From positions 57,254,001 through 57,318,000 of the forward strand of contig JAZBRS010000020.1 in NCBI GenBank assembly GCA_037176725.1: a stretch of DNA of 64,000 nucleotides, given 5' to 3'. The notes beneath the pieces were generated by a model. That model was not told where the DNA came from, ran no database searches, and saw nothing but the letters and a program-made list of their open reading frames with translations. The translations under genes were made by a program, and so were the position numbers. Shown one piece after another: positions 20,160 through 30,304 of the stretch (its first letter is position 1; each line of letters starts with the position of its first letter). Source of the stretch: Posidonia oceanica. Its lineage: Eukaryota; Streptophyta; Magnoliopsida; Alismatales; Posidoniaceae.

Positions 20160-20760
20160 GTGTGACCTAGGATTTGACCTAGGGTTTAGGAGTGCTAACC
20201 TAGGTTTAAGTGCTAACCTAGAGTCTTTTCTAGGGTTTAAGAAGTGCAAACCCAGGGTTTAACCTAGGGTTTAAGTGCTAACCTAGAGTTTTTCTAGGGT
20301 TTTAACCTAGAGTTTTCTAGGATTTTAGAAGTGCAAACCTAGGGTTTAGGTGCTAACCTAGAGTTTTTCTAACCAGCAATGGTTACCGTAGTGGTTGGGT
20401 CACCTCCACTACCTTCTCAAGCTGCGGGTTCGATACCTGCCCACCGCACATAGAGTGGATTTTCCATTCTTTCTTGCATTGGGATTAATTTCCCTTCCTT
20501 CCGCCCATAGGTTTCGAACTCGTGACCTGTAGGCTTGCCATGAAGAAAAATCCATTAAGCTATAGTAGGTTAGGGTAAAAAAAAAAAAAAAAAACCTAGA
20601 TTTTTTCTAGGGTTTTAACCTAGAGTTTTCTAGGGTTTTAGAAGTGCAAACCTAGGGTTTAAGAGAGGCTTACTTAGAGTTTTCCTAGGTTTTAGAGAAT
20701 GCTAACCTAGAGTTTTCTAGGGTTTCTAGTTTAGAAAATAAGTGTTAAATGGGTCTGGTT
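20160..20760 (+). repeat. CCTAGGGTTT / CCTAGAGTTTTC repeats in LTR D
   Basis: Units of about 30 to 40 bases containing AACCTAGGGTTT and AACCTAGAGTTTTCTAGGG are repeated on both sides of the SINE. They look telomere-like but the heptamer TTTAGGG is not tandem. This background makes the SINE target duplication less certain. Confidence 0.7.
20372..20593 (+). mobile_element. tRNA-like SINE inserted in LTR D
   Basis: A 222-bp insert has a perfect B-box-like GGTTCGATACC near 20433, an A-box-like AGTGGTTGGG upstream near 20390, and ends in a run of 18 or so A. It is flanked by 17-base repeats (20355-20371 and 20594-20610) that differ at one base. The LTRs of A and B lack it. A second TTTCGAACTCGTGACC stretch lies near 20514. 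It is not a tRNA gene: no full cloverleaf is present. The family was not identified. Confidence 0.7.
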
Positions 20761-20797
20761 TTAGGGTTTTAGAGAGAACCACCAAATTGGCATGTCA

Positions 20798-20881
20798 AAA
20801 TGGGATGTCTACAGATGCTCCTCCCTGAGCAAGGTCAAGCAAAGTGAGATCGTGGCTTAGGGTTGACCAGACACCCCACCT
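20798..20881 (-). promoter_or_regulatory. Polypurine region and nested stem of element D
   Basis: In element sense the purine run GGGAGGAGCATC precedes the LTR. The outer stem is AGGTGGGGTGTC with GACATCCCATTT: all 12 positions can pair, three of them as G-U. The inner stem CCTAAGCC with GCTCAGG is also kept. Confidence 0.65.
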
Positions 20882-21945
20882 GACGCCGACGAGAGCCAGA
20901 TGCTGCTATAGGCGCGAGTCGCTTATCCGGTGGATGCACCGAAATCACAACTCATTGTCGAATGCAGGATGCGAATGCAGATGCGGATGCCAATGCAATG
21001 CTGATATGCTGCTGATGTTAAAGCTGATGTTGAACCAAAAAATGCACCAATGCATGTGCAGATATTACAAGAGGAAGTGCCGTGCCGATGCATGGTGATG
21101 CGAAGTGATGCTAATGCACTAGCATGGGGTGCTGGTGCAGTGCAGTGTGATGCGTGCTGATGTGGTGCAATGCAAAGAAAGTAAAAAGGGTTGCGATGCA
21201 ATGCGACAAGTTGGCAGCTAGTCCAAACTTGCGCAAAAGCGGCTTCGGACAAGACTAATGTGCTTGTCACCCGCGACACCAGACATGTTGATGGATGTCA
21301 TCCGAGCAGTTAGGACCGTCAGCCCGAGGGAAGGGGGCACGACACCAAAGGTAACGAACGAAACGCCACCAGTATCAGGAAAGGACGCCTGACATTTGAC
21401 GGTTGTCGACCGAGCAGTTAGGGTTGCCAGCCCAGAGGTGCAAAGGGGCACGACACCAAAGGCGGTGAAAAGAGTACCCCCGCACTGAAAAAGGGACGCC
21501 AAACAGTTGACGGTTGTTGACTGAGCAGTTAGGGCTGCCAGCCCGGAAAAGCAAGGGGTTAGACGATGTGACGGGTGTCAACCGAGCAGTTAGGGCTGCC
21601 AACCCGGCAAGGTGATAACGGGAACACCAAAACTCGAAGGTGGGGCAAGAGCTACGAATGGGCCCGTGACAGTTTAGGAATGTCAGCCTGGATGCAGAGA
21701 GTGATACCACAGGGTAGCAAAAAGATGCCCCTGGTATCAGAATGATACCATGGGACAGCCGAAGCACCCTTGGCATCGAAAAAGTAAAGGATGCAGAAAG
21801 TGATACCACAGGGCAGCAAGAAAAGATGCCCCTGGTATTCCCTGATACCAGGGGACAGCTGAAGCACCCTTGGCATCGAAAAAATGAAGGATGCAGACAA
21901 AACTGACGTGTTTGCCAAACGAGTAGTTAGGGCTACCAGCCTGAG
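20882..21945 (-). repeat. Element D 3' repeats containing GCAGTTAGGGCTGCC units and hairpins
   Basis: Units with GAGCAGTTAGGGCTGCCAGC recur near 21296, 21411, 21521, 21585 and 21915; in element sense each forms GGCA-(8)-TGCT or GGTA-(8)-TACT, matching the hairpin core of A. A roughly 110-bp unit with GATGCCCCTGGTATC is duplicated at 21690-21890. TGCA-rich sequence occupies 21000-21190. Confidence 0.7.
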
Positions 21946-21949
21946 TAGG

Positions 21950-22690
21950 AAAAGGATATCGACAAGGGAGACAGATATCGACAGATTCGAAGATCTGCCG
22001 GCAAAGGATATCGACAGACCCAAAGATCCTCTGGCAAAGGATATCGACAGATCCGAAGATCCACCGGCAAAGGATGTCGATAGATCCGAAGATCCGCTGG
22101 CAAAGGATGTCGACATATTTGAAGATCCGTCGGCAAAGAATATCGACAGATCTGAAGATCTGCCGGCAAAGGATATCGACAAATCAGAAGATCTGCCGGC
22201 AAAGGATATCGACAGACCCAAAGAATGGTTGGCAAAGGATATCGACAGATCCGAAGATCCGTCGGCAAAGGATGTCGACAGATCTGAAGATCCACCGACA
22301 AAGGATGTCGACAGATCCGAAGATCTACCGGCAAAGGATATCGACAGATCCGAAGATCCGCCGGCAAAGGCAGAGCGATATCGACAGATCCGAAGATCTA
22401 CCAGCAAAGAGCAGAGGGATATCAACAGATCCGAAGATCCGTCGGCAAAAGAGCAAAGGGATATCGACAGATCCGAAGACTTGGCAGCAACAGTAGAAGG
22501 GATATCGACAAGTCCGAAGACTTGGCGGCAATAGCAGAAGGGATATCGACAAGTCCGAAGACTTGGCGGCAACAACAGAAGGGATATCGACAAGTCCAAA
22601 GACTTGGTGGCAGCAAAGGAAGGATATCGACAAGTCCAAAGACTTGGCGGCAGCAAAGGATAGAATACTGATGCCAAAGGGCAACCAAGG
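21950..22690 (-). repeat. 33-bp tandem repeat with tetraloop-type hairpins, element D
   Basis: About 16 units of 33 bp (plus-strand word GATATCGACAGATCCGAAGA) run from 21950 to 22480, then four or five longer variants with AGTCCGAAGACTTGGCGGCA to 22690. The plus-strand frame is open for 216 codons (repeat AKDIDRSEDPP), but only because the unit is a multiple of three. In element sense (minus strand) most units contain GATC-TTCG-GATC. Confidence 0.8.
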
Positions 22691-23580
22691 TGCCCCTGGT
22701 ATCGAGACACTGATGGGTTCGCCTTGCAAGCGAAGAAGAAAAGGAGATAGGGATGCAGGGTGCCAAGAAGCGTGGCTCAGCCAAACTTCTAGTGCTGTTG
22801 CTGCGAAGTTATGCATAAACAGGCAAGTATTGCAAGCAAGACAATTGATTAAGGGGTGATTTTTATTTATCTGCCCTCAGTTATGCTGGAAAGCATTCAT
22901 GCCTGCTGAAAAGGAGGAGGAAACCCTCGACTCAATTGCCCCTACCAGGACTCACAAGCTGTGGGTGGCTCTCCTTGGTGGGTGGGGACGCTCAAGCTCT
23001 CAATGGGTGATGGATCAGGCTCCATGTCAAACTCTTTTGGGCCCTACACCTGCACTTTTGAGATTTGCTTTTCTCTTCTGCTCCCTCATGGACGCTTGGG
23101 TTCGCTCTACCCCTGACATGGAGGTAAATAGACGCCTGGTCCGGACTGGAGGCTTTTGCTGCGGGAAGGGGTGGCTAGTCCCTAGGGAGGTGGGTGGGGC
23201 TGCCTAGGCACATGCTTCTTGGGCCGACTTTTGTCTTCGCCTTCTGTCTACATGTTTTTCTTTTATGCCCATGCGAATTTGCATTTATTAGGCTCACTCT
23301 CATTCGCCCTAACATTTTTCTTCTCCCTCTAGGAGGTGCAGGCCCCGCACGGAGTTTGGCACTTCATCCTACTCTCAGATGGGGGGTGGCTCTCTCACTT
23401 GCCTGATTGCCTAGGTAGTGACAGTTGAGAAGGGATGACTCTCTCCTTCCAGCAGGCTTGCTTTTTCAATTTCCTCATCGGGTCGATGATTGGCATGCAA
23501 GATGTTTTTTGCTTTTAGTTTTCTAATTTTTTTTTGTGTTTTCAGTTTTTTGAAAGGAAATCAATAAGAAAATAGGCAAA
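22691..23580 (-). other. Element D spacer, no gene
   Basis: The order of sub-blocks (AGAAAAATGTTAGG, GCGAAGACAAAAGTCGGCCC and others, in element sense) matches the post-pol spacer of A (about 3640-4440) and B (about 55650-56500). It supports the idea that D lost pol and the extra ORF by deletion. Nothing coding is seen. Confidence 0.55.
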
Positions 23581-23589
23581 AAGGATATA

Positions 23590-24576
23590 GCTGCGGTCCC
23601 CATTGTTTGCTACTTGCTACTGTTGATTGCTCTGGCAGTGCTGCTGTAGTCGTTGAGACTGCTACTACCTGTGCGTATGCTGCTTGTGCAGGTGCTTGCT
23701 TGTGCTGCTGATGCTTGCTGTTGATCCAAGCCTCTACTAGGATCCAGGGTTCTGCTCTTGCAAACACAGGCCAGTGCTCGGTAGACAGGCAAGCTCTCTA
23801 AGCCGGGCCCCCTATGGGCAAGGCTAGGGAAAAGCTGAAGAAGAGATCAACTCGATGAGATCGGAGGGATCCATTGAGGAAGAGCTGGCATCAGCAAGGA
23901 CGGGAGCAAGAAGATAGACCCCTGAGGTCCCAGGATCCTCGGAGCTTGCAAGCTCGAGCGAGGAAAGGTTGGCTACTCTAGGGTGTGCAGGTGCAGATGT
24001 GTGTGCAGCCTCCTATGTGTTGATGACAAGGACACCATTGTCAATCAAATCCTAGACGGCATTCTGGAGAGTAAAGCATCTGTTCGTCGAGTGTCCGCTG
24101 ATTCGATGAAACTTGCAAAACAGATTCGTCCTGTACTACGACGGAAGAGGATTCGGTGGTGGACAAATCTCCGGGAGCTCCAGGAGCGACGCAACTTGGG
24201 GCAGGATGGTGGTTAGCGATTCAGGCAGTGGTGTGAACTCGCTTTCCTTGTGGCGGGGTCGCCTTTGCCCTGGTTGTCGTCCTTGCCAAGCTGGTGCGAC
24301 GTGATGCACCGGCTCGACGGTGGCAGTGTGTGTGGTGTGTGCAGTGTGTGCTAAGCTAGGTGCAGATGCAAACTGAGGTGAACCAGGTTGGTTCTCAGCA
24401 GGGGGAAGCTCCAGAGGGGAACTGATGCAAGCGACGAACGGCTTCTTGTGGTAGCGAACGTCGGAGTCGTTGTTGCCTTCATTGCTGTTGCTGCTGGAGG
24501 CAGTAGCCTACTTTGCGAATGCAGAGAGCGCGGGGAAGTTCCCACTCCACAGCAAGCATTCCACACAAGTGCCTGC
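23590..24576 (-). pseudogene. Element D gag remnant
   Basis: On the minus strand, near 24170-24020, the frame reads FCKFHRISGHSTNRCF, a C-X2-H-X4-H-X4-C knuckle like that of B gag, followed by a Leu/Asn-rich helix with an in-frame TAG where B has Gln. The start of the region (24500-24576) matches the beginning of the visible B gag (about 63900-63985). The rest is out of frame or diverged. C is inserted at 24576/24577. Confidence 0.7.
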
Positions 24577-25034
24577 TGTAGATACCCCATTTTAGCACTC
24601 CCTTCGTGTTAGTATAGTCTATTGCATTAGGTCGTTCCTAGAAGCCCTTTGCCCAATCCAGACATCTCACTCGAGCCAAACGCCTTCTCTCCAGTCCAAA
24701 TGTTATCCCTATCTAAGCCCAAGTGTTGGCAACTTGAATGTTCTTCATGTCTTGACCAAATTTGGAAAATGAACTGACTGAGGGTGTTGTACGCCAGATT
24801 CTCAGCATACAACATTGGCCGCTGGTTTTCCAGCAGCTAACATTGGCCGCTGGTTTTCTAGCGTCCAACGTGGCAACCCAGTCAGCTCAAAACTTTCTTT
24901 ATTTGGCCAAATCCAAAATTCGTGTTTTTGCCTTCTTTAGAGCCTGTTGACCGATCAAAGCAATCAAGACTGAGTTAAACACACTTAATGACACCTTAAT
25001 TGGAGAATATTCCTTTATCCTGGCAGTTATGTCT

Positions 25035-25099
25035 CGGAGGTCGTTATACGCTGGGACTCTCGCTTATAACGTTATACGCTGGATTTCCAACGTATAACA
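25035..25099 (+). other. Paired GTTATACGC hairpins, element C
   Basis: Two adjacent inverted repeats: GTTATACGC with GCTTATAAC, and GTTATACG(CTGG) with (CCA)CGTATAAC. Similar pairs occur near 24787-24871, 26202-26270, 26963-27022 and 27382-27446. Confidence 0.6.
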
Positions 25100-25162
25100 C
25101 TTCTGAAACAGAAAGACTTGCTGACTTAGCCTTTGTATCCTTTTTTGTTCCTCCCCTGCTTC

Positions 25163-25169
25163 TATAAAA
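25163..25169 (+). promoter_or_regulatory. TATA box of element C
   Basis: TATAAAA lies 587 bases into the element, about 30 bases before the likely start of transcription, with a C-rich stretch just upstream. It is the clearest promoter signal in the window. Confidence 0.6.
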
Positions 25170-25693
25170 GCAAGGGTACCTCCACAGGGTCAGGGGCTGG
25201 ATTTTTGGAGCTCACATGGCTTTTGGGATTAAAAAACGATTTCTAGAGAGAAGTGAAATCCTTGAGAATTGAAATAGTGAAGAGTAATTTTGAAAGGTGG
25301 AGAGTCTTTGAAAGAGCTTGAACTTCCCTTCGTCGTCAGTAGCATCATGTCGACATGTCTTGCACTTCGTGCATAAATAAAAGGGGACTCTATTTATTGT
25401 TTTCTTTTCTTTTCTTTTTTCATACCACATATTTAATTCCATAGCATAATCAAGCATATTGAGTTCATATATTGTTGTAGCTAAGCATACATTTTCATCA
25501 ATTGCAATCGGGGGGATCAAACCCCACGGGTACGTATTTCATTGCGTTTCTCCATTTTTTCTATTTATTCTGAATAAGTTACTACACTATATTGATCCAT
25601 CTTTGCATTATTTTTGTTTGTTTTGCTAACATTTGTCATACGAGGAGGAAGAAGAAAGAAGAAAGAAGAAGAAGATCACCAAGCACGGGCACT

Positions 25694-25720
25694 CTTGGGC
25701 AACGCAGGCGTTGTCCCAAG
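25694..25720 (+). other. Inverted repeat in the leader of element C
   Basis: CTTGGGCAACGC and GCGTTGTCCCAAG pair over 12 bp with a single bulged base. Confidence 0.6.
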
Positions 25721-27481
25721 GTAGCTGAACCCACAACCATATCACATCTCCCAAGGCGTCTCAAGGGCTGATGAAAGCGAATTGAAAGTAGCATTCACAC
25801 CAATTCCATCACCTATGGAGTGACGGAGTTGGATACAAAAAGGAGACCCCGAGAAAGAGCAAATAGAACCAAAACAAGCATCTTCTCCTCCAAAATCCTA
25901 TATCCACAGACTAGCGATCACGATGGGACGGCTAAAAGTGCCCCCGTGCAAGGTGAGTAAGCCCTTCCTTCTTCTTCCTCCTCATAATTGATATTCTTAG
26001 TTTTAGTTTTAGTTTCTTAATTTCTCGTATGTTCTAAAGAAGCGGCGAAACTCCTCGTAGTGTTTTGAGGCGTCGTGATCTTTTTCGTTTGTTTTCTACG
26101 TTTGAATAACTGAAATCACCTCCCCCTTCTCTCTGGATTCTCGGGCACGGGGGTGATCTGTAAAAATTACTGTTTTTCTGAAAAAAAACACTATCAGTAA
26201 GTTATACGCGTAGTCTGGCACGTCCAACATTGGACGCTCCAGTATACATGTCCAACGACTACTGAACAGGAAACTCTTCTGTTTTAATTTTCTCTTAGTT
26301 TTCTTGTTATAACTGGCCCAAAGGATTGAGGTGTGAGGTGATCGGCTTTGCCGTAGGAACCGGAACTTCAGTTTCCTCGGGTGCTTTGCAAAAAAAAAAA
26401 CAAACAAAAAAATCGAATCTTTTTATATGATTTGCATGGCCCTTATTGGGAACTAATTGCTTGTATCATTTCTTGAGTTATATAAGTAACTGTCTAGGTC
26501 CCAAGCACCTCTGTTGCAAAGGGCTTAGGAAAGGTACTTGTATTGTCATTTTCTTTCACAAGGGGCCCTCCTTCTTCCTTGGCCTTTTGTGAAAGATAAT
26601 TAGAACCTCAAGCTTTGATTTGTATTCCTCCCTCCCCCTTTCGGTGGTTTGATTGTGCTTTGTGTGTTGATACGTGAGTGACCCGATCAATCCTGAGTAC
26701 GCTGGGCTCTACCTCTACAGGGTAGGGACCTAAGTGTATCCGAGCTCCCCCTAACATCCTCAAGAGTTGAGGTAGGGGGCAGTACCAAAAATATTCACCC
26801 ATTTTGTGAGGAGCCATAGAAATCTCGAAAAAGAAGCCATACCTAAGCCTTAAGGAACCCTGAGAGCTACGTAGGTTTAAAACACTAATCTCAAAGCGAA
26901 AATAGAAATTAAAACTCTAAATCGCTGTCTGAAAGTGTTTCTGTGCAGTTCCCTGTAACAGGGTGTTAGACGCTGGAATCTCTGCGCCTAACGTTGGACG
27001 CTGTAGATACCGCATCTAACTCATTCTTTGCTTGGTTGTTTATTTTCTAGCTTTTCTGTGGTGGATTAATTACAAGGCAAAACATTTCAAACCAAAATAG
27101 TGACAGTAAGTTTTATATTATGTTTTATTTTTTTAGGAACCTGTATTAAATTTCAAAAGTCTCTGTAATTTCTTTCTTTTAAGCACTTGTAACCTTTCAT
27201 TTATATATAAAAAAAAGGGGGAAAAGGAAAAAAAAAAGGGAAAAAAGGAAAAAAGAAAAAAAGGGAAAAGAGAAAAATCAGAGAAGCAAAAAAATCAGAA
27301 AAGCAAAAAAAAAAAAATAGAGAGAAAAAAAAGGGAAGAAAATAGTGGAGACAGGAAAAGAATAGAGGAAATACAGCTAGGAGCGTTGAACGCGGAGTTT
27401 ACTACGTCCAACGTTGTACGCCATAGTGCGAGGCGTATTACGCCCTGAAGCCAATTCCATCTCATTATCAAAGTTACTGCA

Positions 27482-29539
27482 ATGATGAACCAAGTCTTTG
27501 AAGCCGAACAGCTAGAAAGAGAAGGGTCAAACTTAGTAAGTACCTCGGGAGAGGAGCCCACAATCTACCATCCGATCATCGGAGAAGCCTTGGATCCAGG
27601 CTCGATCCAGTATAAAGCCATGTACCAGTTCTTAAATGAAGAGACATCAACCCTTGTGGGGCCATGTCAGAATAACCTCCAGCAGCCACCCCACCTCGGT
27701 GAAGGACAACTAAGGCCAGTTGCGGACCATACCCCTGACGATCTATACTAGGGACAAAATGGCAACCCACCGCCGGATACGAACCACCCAAGTCACGGTA
27801 CAACGCTCAACAGAGCTTATAACTCAAGGGCCAATCCCTTGGTTCAGGAACAAAATCACATGCTACATGGCGAGTACAGGGAAGGAGTCTATCCGCCCCA
27901 CGGGCACCCAAGACAGCATCTCCAACCACCTACGGTAGGCAATCAGCCTCAACCAGATCATCACCACCATCAGGCATCTCCCCCGTGATATGAGTCGGTC
28001 GCACCTCAACACTTCTGCAACAGCTATCTTCATCAGCAACAGAACCATTAGTCCTTCAACTCACATGTCCCGACCCCATCAGCCAGGATAACAAATTTAG
28101 ATGAGATGAGAAAGATGCTCAGCACATTAGGGGTACATACACAAGCTCTGGCAAACTTCGATATGAGCTGGTTTCCTCCATTCAGATTACCCCTGGGCTT
28201 CAAGTACCTGAAGACTCCCAAGTTCAATGGAACCACTAACCCACTCAGTCACCTAGTGTGGATCCAAATGGAGTCAGCCCCCTACTTCCATGACTTGGGG
28301 CTTGTTGCACACCTGTTCTTCTACTCGCTTGAAGGAGAGCCCATGGATTGGTTTCTCACTCTCTCCAAGGAAGACCTCAGCAGCTTTGATAAAATCAGAG
28401 AGAGCTTCCTCACAAAATACCAGCACAAGATAGACCCTAAGCCAACCTTCTACAACCTAAGCAAGGAGGTCATGAAGCAAGGCAAAAACTAGGTGACATT
28501 CGCTAACAGATGGCAGGAAATGGCGGGCAGATCAGGATTGACCATTCTGGAGAGACAGGTGGTCCAGACCCTCATTGCAAACACCACTGGACCGATGAAG
28601 AAGGGACTCGTGAATGCCTACTATCCCAATGTAACAGCCTTGTATGAAGTGGCAGCCTCTGTTAAAGAAAATCTACATGAATTCATGGAGGAGCCCAAGA
28701 AGAACCGGAAAACACAGGTAGTAGAGGGCGTGACTGGAGTCGTCAACAAGATGGGCTCCGCACCCAGGTCATCCAAACAAAGAGCTATACTAGCTTCACA
28801 ACAGCCAACCTGGAGCCACCCTCCTTCACAACAGCCAACCTAGAGCCCTCCTCCTCAACAATAGCAAGCATGGAGCCGCCCTCCACAGCAACAGCAGGCA
28901 TGGAATAACCCTCCTCCCCAGTAGAAAATCCGCTCTATGTGGAATGCTCCCCGGTAGCAATGGACTAGGGGCAATCAAAATAACCAGGCCAATACCAGAA
29001 ATCCCCACAACAATAGTGGGAACGGGGGCGGTTATCACAATATTCCCCCTCCACAACTATTGCCACGCAAAAGGGGAAGAAGAGACCATTACCCTCCTCT
29101 ACCAGTCACACTGGCAGATATGTTCATAGAGCTAAAGGATGCAAAAGCAATTGAGCTCCCGCTAGCCAGGCCTGAAGTACCAAATTGTGACCAAAGCAAA
29201 TACTGTCCGTTCCATAGAGTACATGGTCACAACATCAATGACTGTTGGACTTTCAGAGACACAGTTTATGACATGGTAGAGGCAGATGTATTTGAATGGG
29301 ATGTCCTGGTAAAAAGAGCCAAACAGAGGAAGCAGACGGAGACGCCTCAATAGGTCAACATTGATCCTCTCTCTAAGCACCAAGTCATGGCATTCCGGGA
29401 CGAACAGCTCCCTAATTCGCTAACATCAAAAGACTGGGACAACCATGCCATGCCAGAAGTGAACTGGGACAACCAAGCTGATCATTAGGGAATAATCTCA
29501 GATGATGATTGGTGTAGCGAGACAGACAAGGGGCTAACA
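27482..29539 (+). pseudogene. Element C gag with ten in-frame stops
   Basis: One frame carries the whole protein: an N-terminal region, a capsid-like core (28106-28690; LGFKYLKTPKFNG, FFYSLEGEPMDWFLTLSKED, FANRWQEMAGRSG), a Gln/Pro-rich stretch with a duplicated QQPTW unit, and a C-X2-H-X4-H-X4-C knuckle at 29204-29245 (KYCPFHRVHGHNINDCW). It would bind the RNA genome and form the particle. Stops are at 27749, 27986, 28049, 28490, 28841, 28862, 28922, 28955, 29351 and 29486; nine are TAG and one is TGA. No frameshift is needed to read across the region. Confidence 0.85.
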
Positions 29540-30073
29540 ATGAAAGATCTCCTTAGCCAATTCAACCTCACAGCAGTAGTGGAGAGACCACAAGATGATA
29601 TGAAGGAAGAAAGCAAAGTTCAAAAAGCCAATCAGCAATTTGAACGAGAAAATATAGTCTTAAAAGATTCGGAGCTTCCGCTCCCACATAAGCAAGAGTT
29701 GCCACTTGTCATCGCAGTGGGCATCAATGACCATGTACTGCAAGGAGTATTAGTTGACACTGGAGCAAGCCGAAGCCTCAGTTCTCTCTCCACACTCCGG
29801 AGCTTAGGGCTAAACGAAGATGAGCTAGATAGAACCCCCTTTATGTGCATCGGGTTTGATCAGAAGGAGAAATTGGCACTAGAGACAATGCCCATGGAAA
29901 TCACAGTCGGTCTTTTGACCAGTATTACTTCGGTGATCATTATGAAGGAAGAAGTCCTGGAGCCACTCATCCTAGGGAGGTCTTGGCTAGCAGAGGTCGA
30001 GGCCGTAGCATCTTCAGTTCAAATACTAAAATTCAAATACCAAGGAGCGGTCATTAGCATTCCTGCTAACTGA
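29540..30073 (+). pseudogene. Element C first retropepsin-like protease domain
   Basis: The stretch is open for 177 codons in the gag frame. It has the aspartic protease signature LVDTGASRSL (D at 29756), the flap region, and LILGRSWLAEVEA near the C-terminus, as expected for one subunit of a retropepsin. It would cut the polyprotein. A TGA ends the frame at 30071; coherent coding continues in another frame (ending HYYAVIPNLLSANKA) up to about 30320, so a small indel lies there. Confidence 0.8.
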
Positions 30074-30304
30074 CCGAGGATTCTATGCACATTCAAGATG
30101 CCCAAGCCATAAATTGCAACCCTTCGGGAAAAGGAGGAGTCCCAAAGATTGCCGTGGAGAAAATCATCACTGTGGGCTCTCAAGCCGCTGTCACCACCGA
30201 TCTCCCCAATCTTTAGAGCAGCTAGGCCACCGTCCAGTCAGTTGCCGGCCCTCAACACTTCAGTATTCCGGAACACTACTACGCCGTCATCCCCAATCTT
30301 CTGA

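Larger units (their letters stand above)
15678..20813 (-). repeat. LTR of element D (5136 bp, includes a SINE)
   Basis: On the plus strand it begins TGTAGTAATCC and ends GTCTACA, and is followed by the polypurine region of D, so it is the 3' LTR of a minus-strand element. It aligns in order with LTR A: terminal block, 33-nt hairpin (16033-16065), GCGTGCC minisatellite (16280-16790), TGCAT-rich tract (17050-18690), GC-rich block (18720-19060), purine-rich tract and CCTAGGGTTT-rich sequence (20160-20750). The 5' splice-like site seen in other LTRs is altered here. A 373-codon frame at 20249-19128 (minus) is low-complexity Ser/Phe/Pro sequence, not a gene. Confidence 0.85.
15678..24576 (-). mobile_element. 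Element D: internally deleted relative of A and B
   Basis: D lies on the minus strand. Its downstream LTR (15678-20813) adjoins copia sequence, and the internal part continues to 24576, where element C interrupts it. The internal order, in element sense, is gag remnant, spacer similar to the post-pol spacer of A and B, 3' repeats, polypurine region, LTR. Reverse transcriptase, integrase, protease and the 400-residue ORF are all missing, so D could only have moved with enzymes from a relative. The 5' LTR is beyond the C insertion. Confidence 0.75.
24577..27481 (+). repeat. Element C 5' LTR and leader
   Basis: The LTR start is set by the break in D. TTCTATAAAAGC at 25161-25170 is a good TATA box and CATAAATAAAAGG near 25371-25383 may be a poly(A) signal, so transcription probably starts near 25195. 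The 3' end of the LTR and the primer binding site could not be fixed: no second LTR is visible for comparison and no clear TGG-initiated tRNA match was found. Purine-rich microsatellite-like sequence fills 27210-27350. Confidence 0.6.

Noticed and set aside
19128..20249. 373-codon open frame on the minus strand in LTR D
   Set aside because: It is low-complexity Ser/Phe/Leu/Pro sequence from a purine/pyrimidine tract, includes no recognisable domain and is not open in the matching part of the other LTRs.
20372..20593. tRNA gene
   Set aside because: Only box-like promoter elements are present; the arms of a tRNA do not form and there is an A tail.
21884..22534. 216-codon repeat protein (AKDIDRSEDPP) on the plus strand
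   Set aside because: The frame is antisense to element D and exists only because the unit is 33 bp long.
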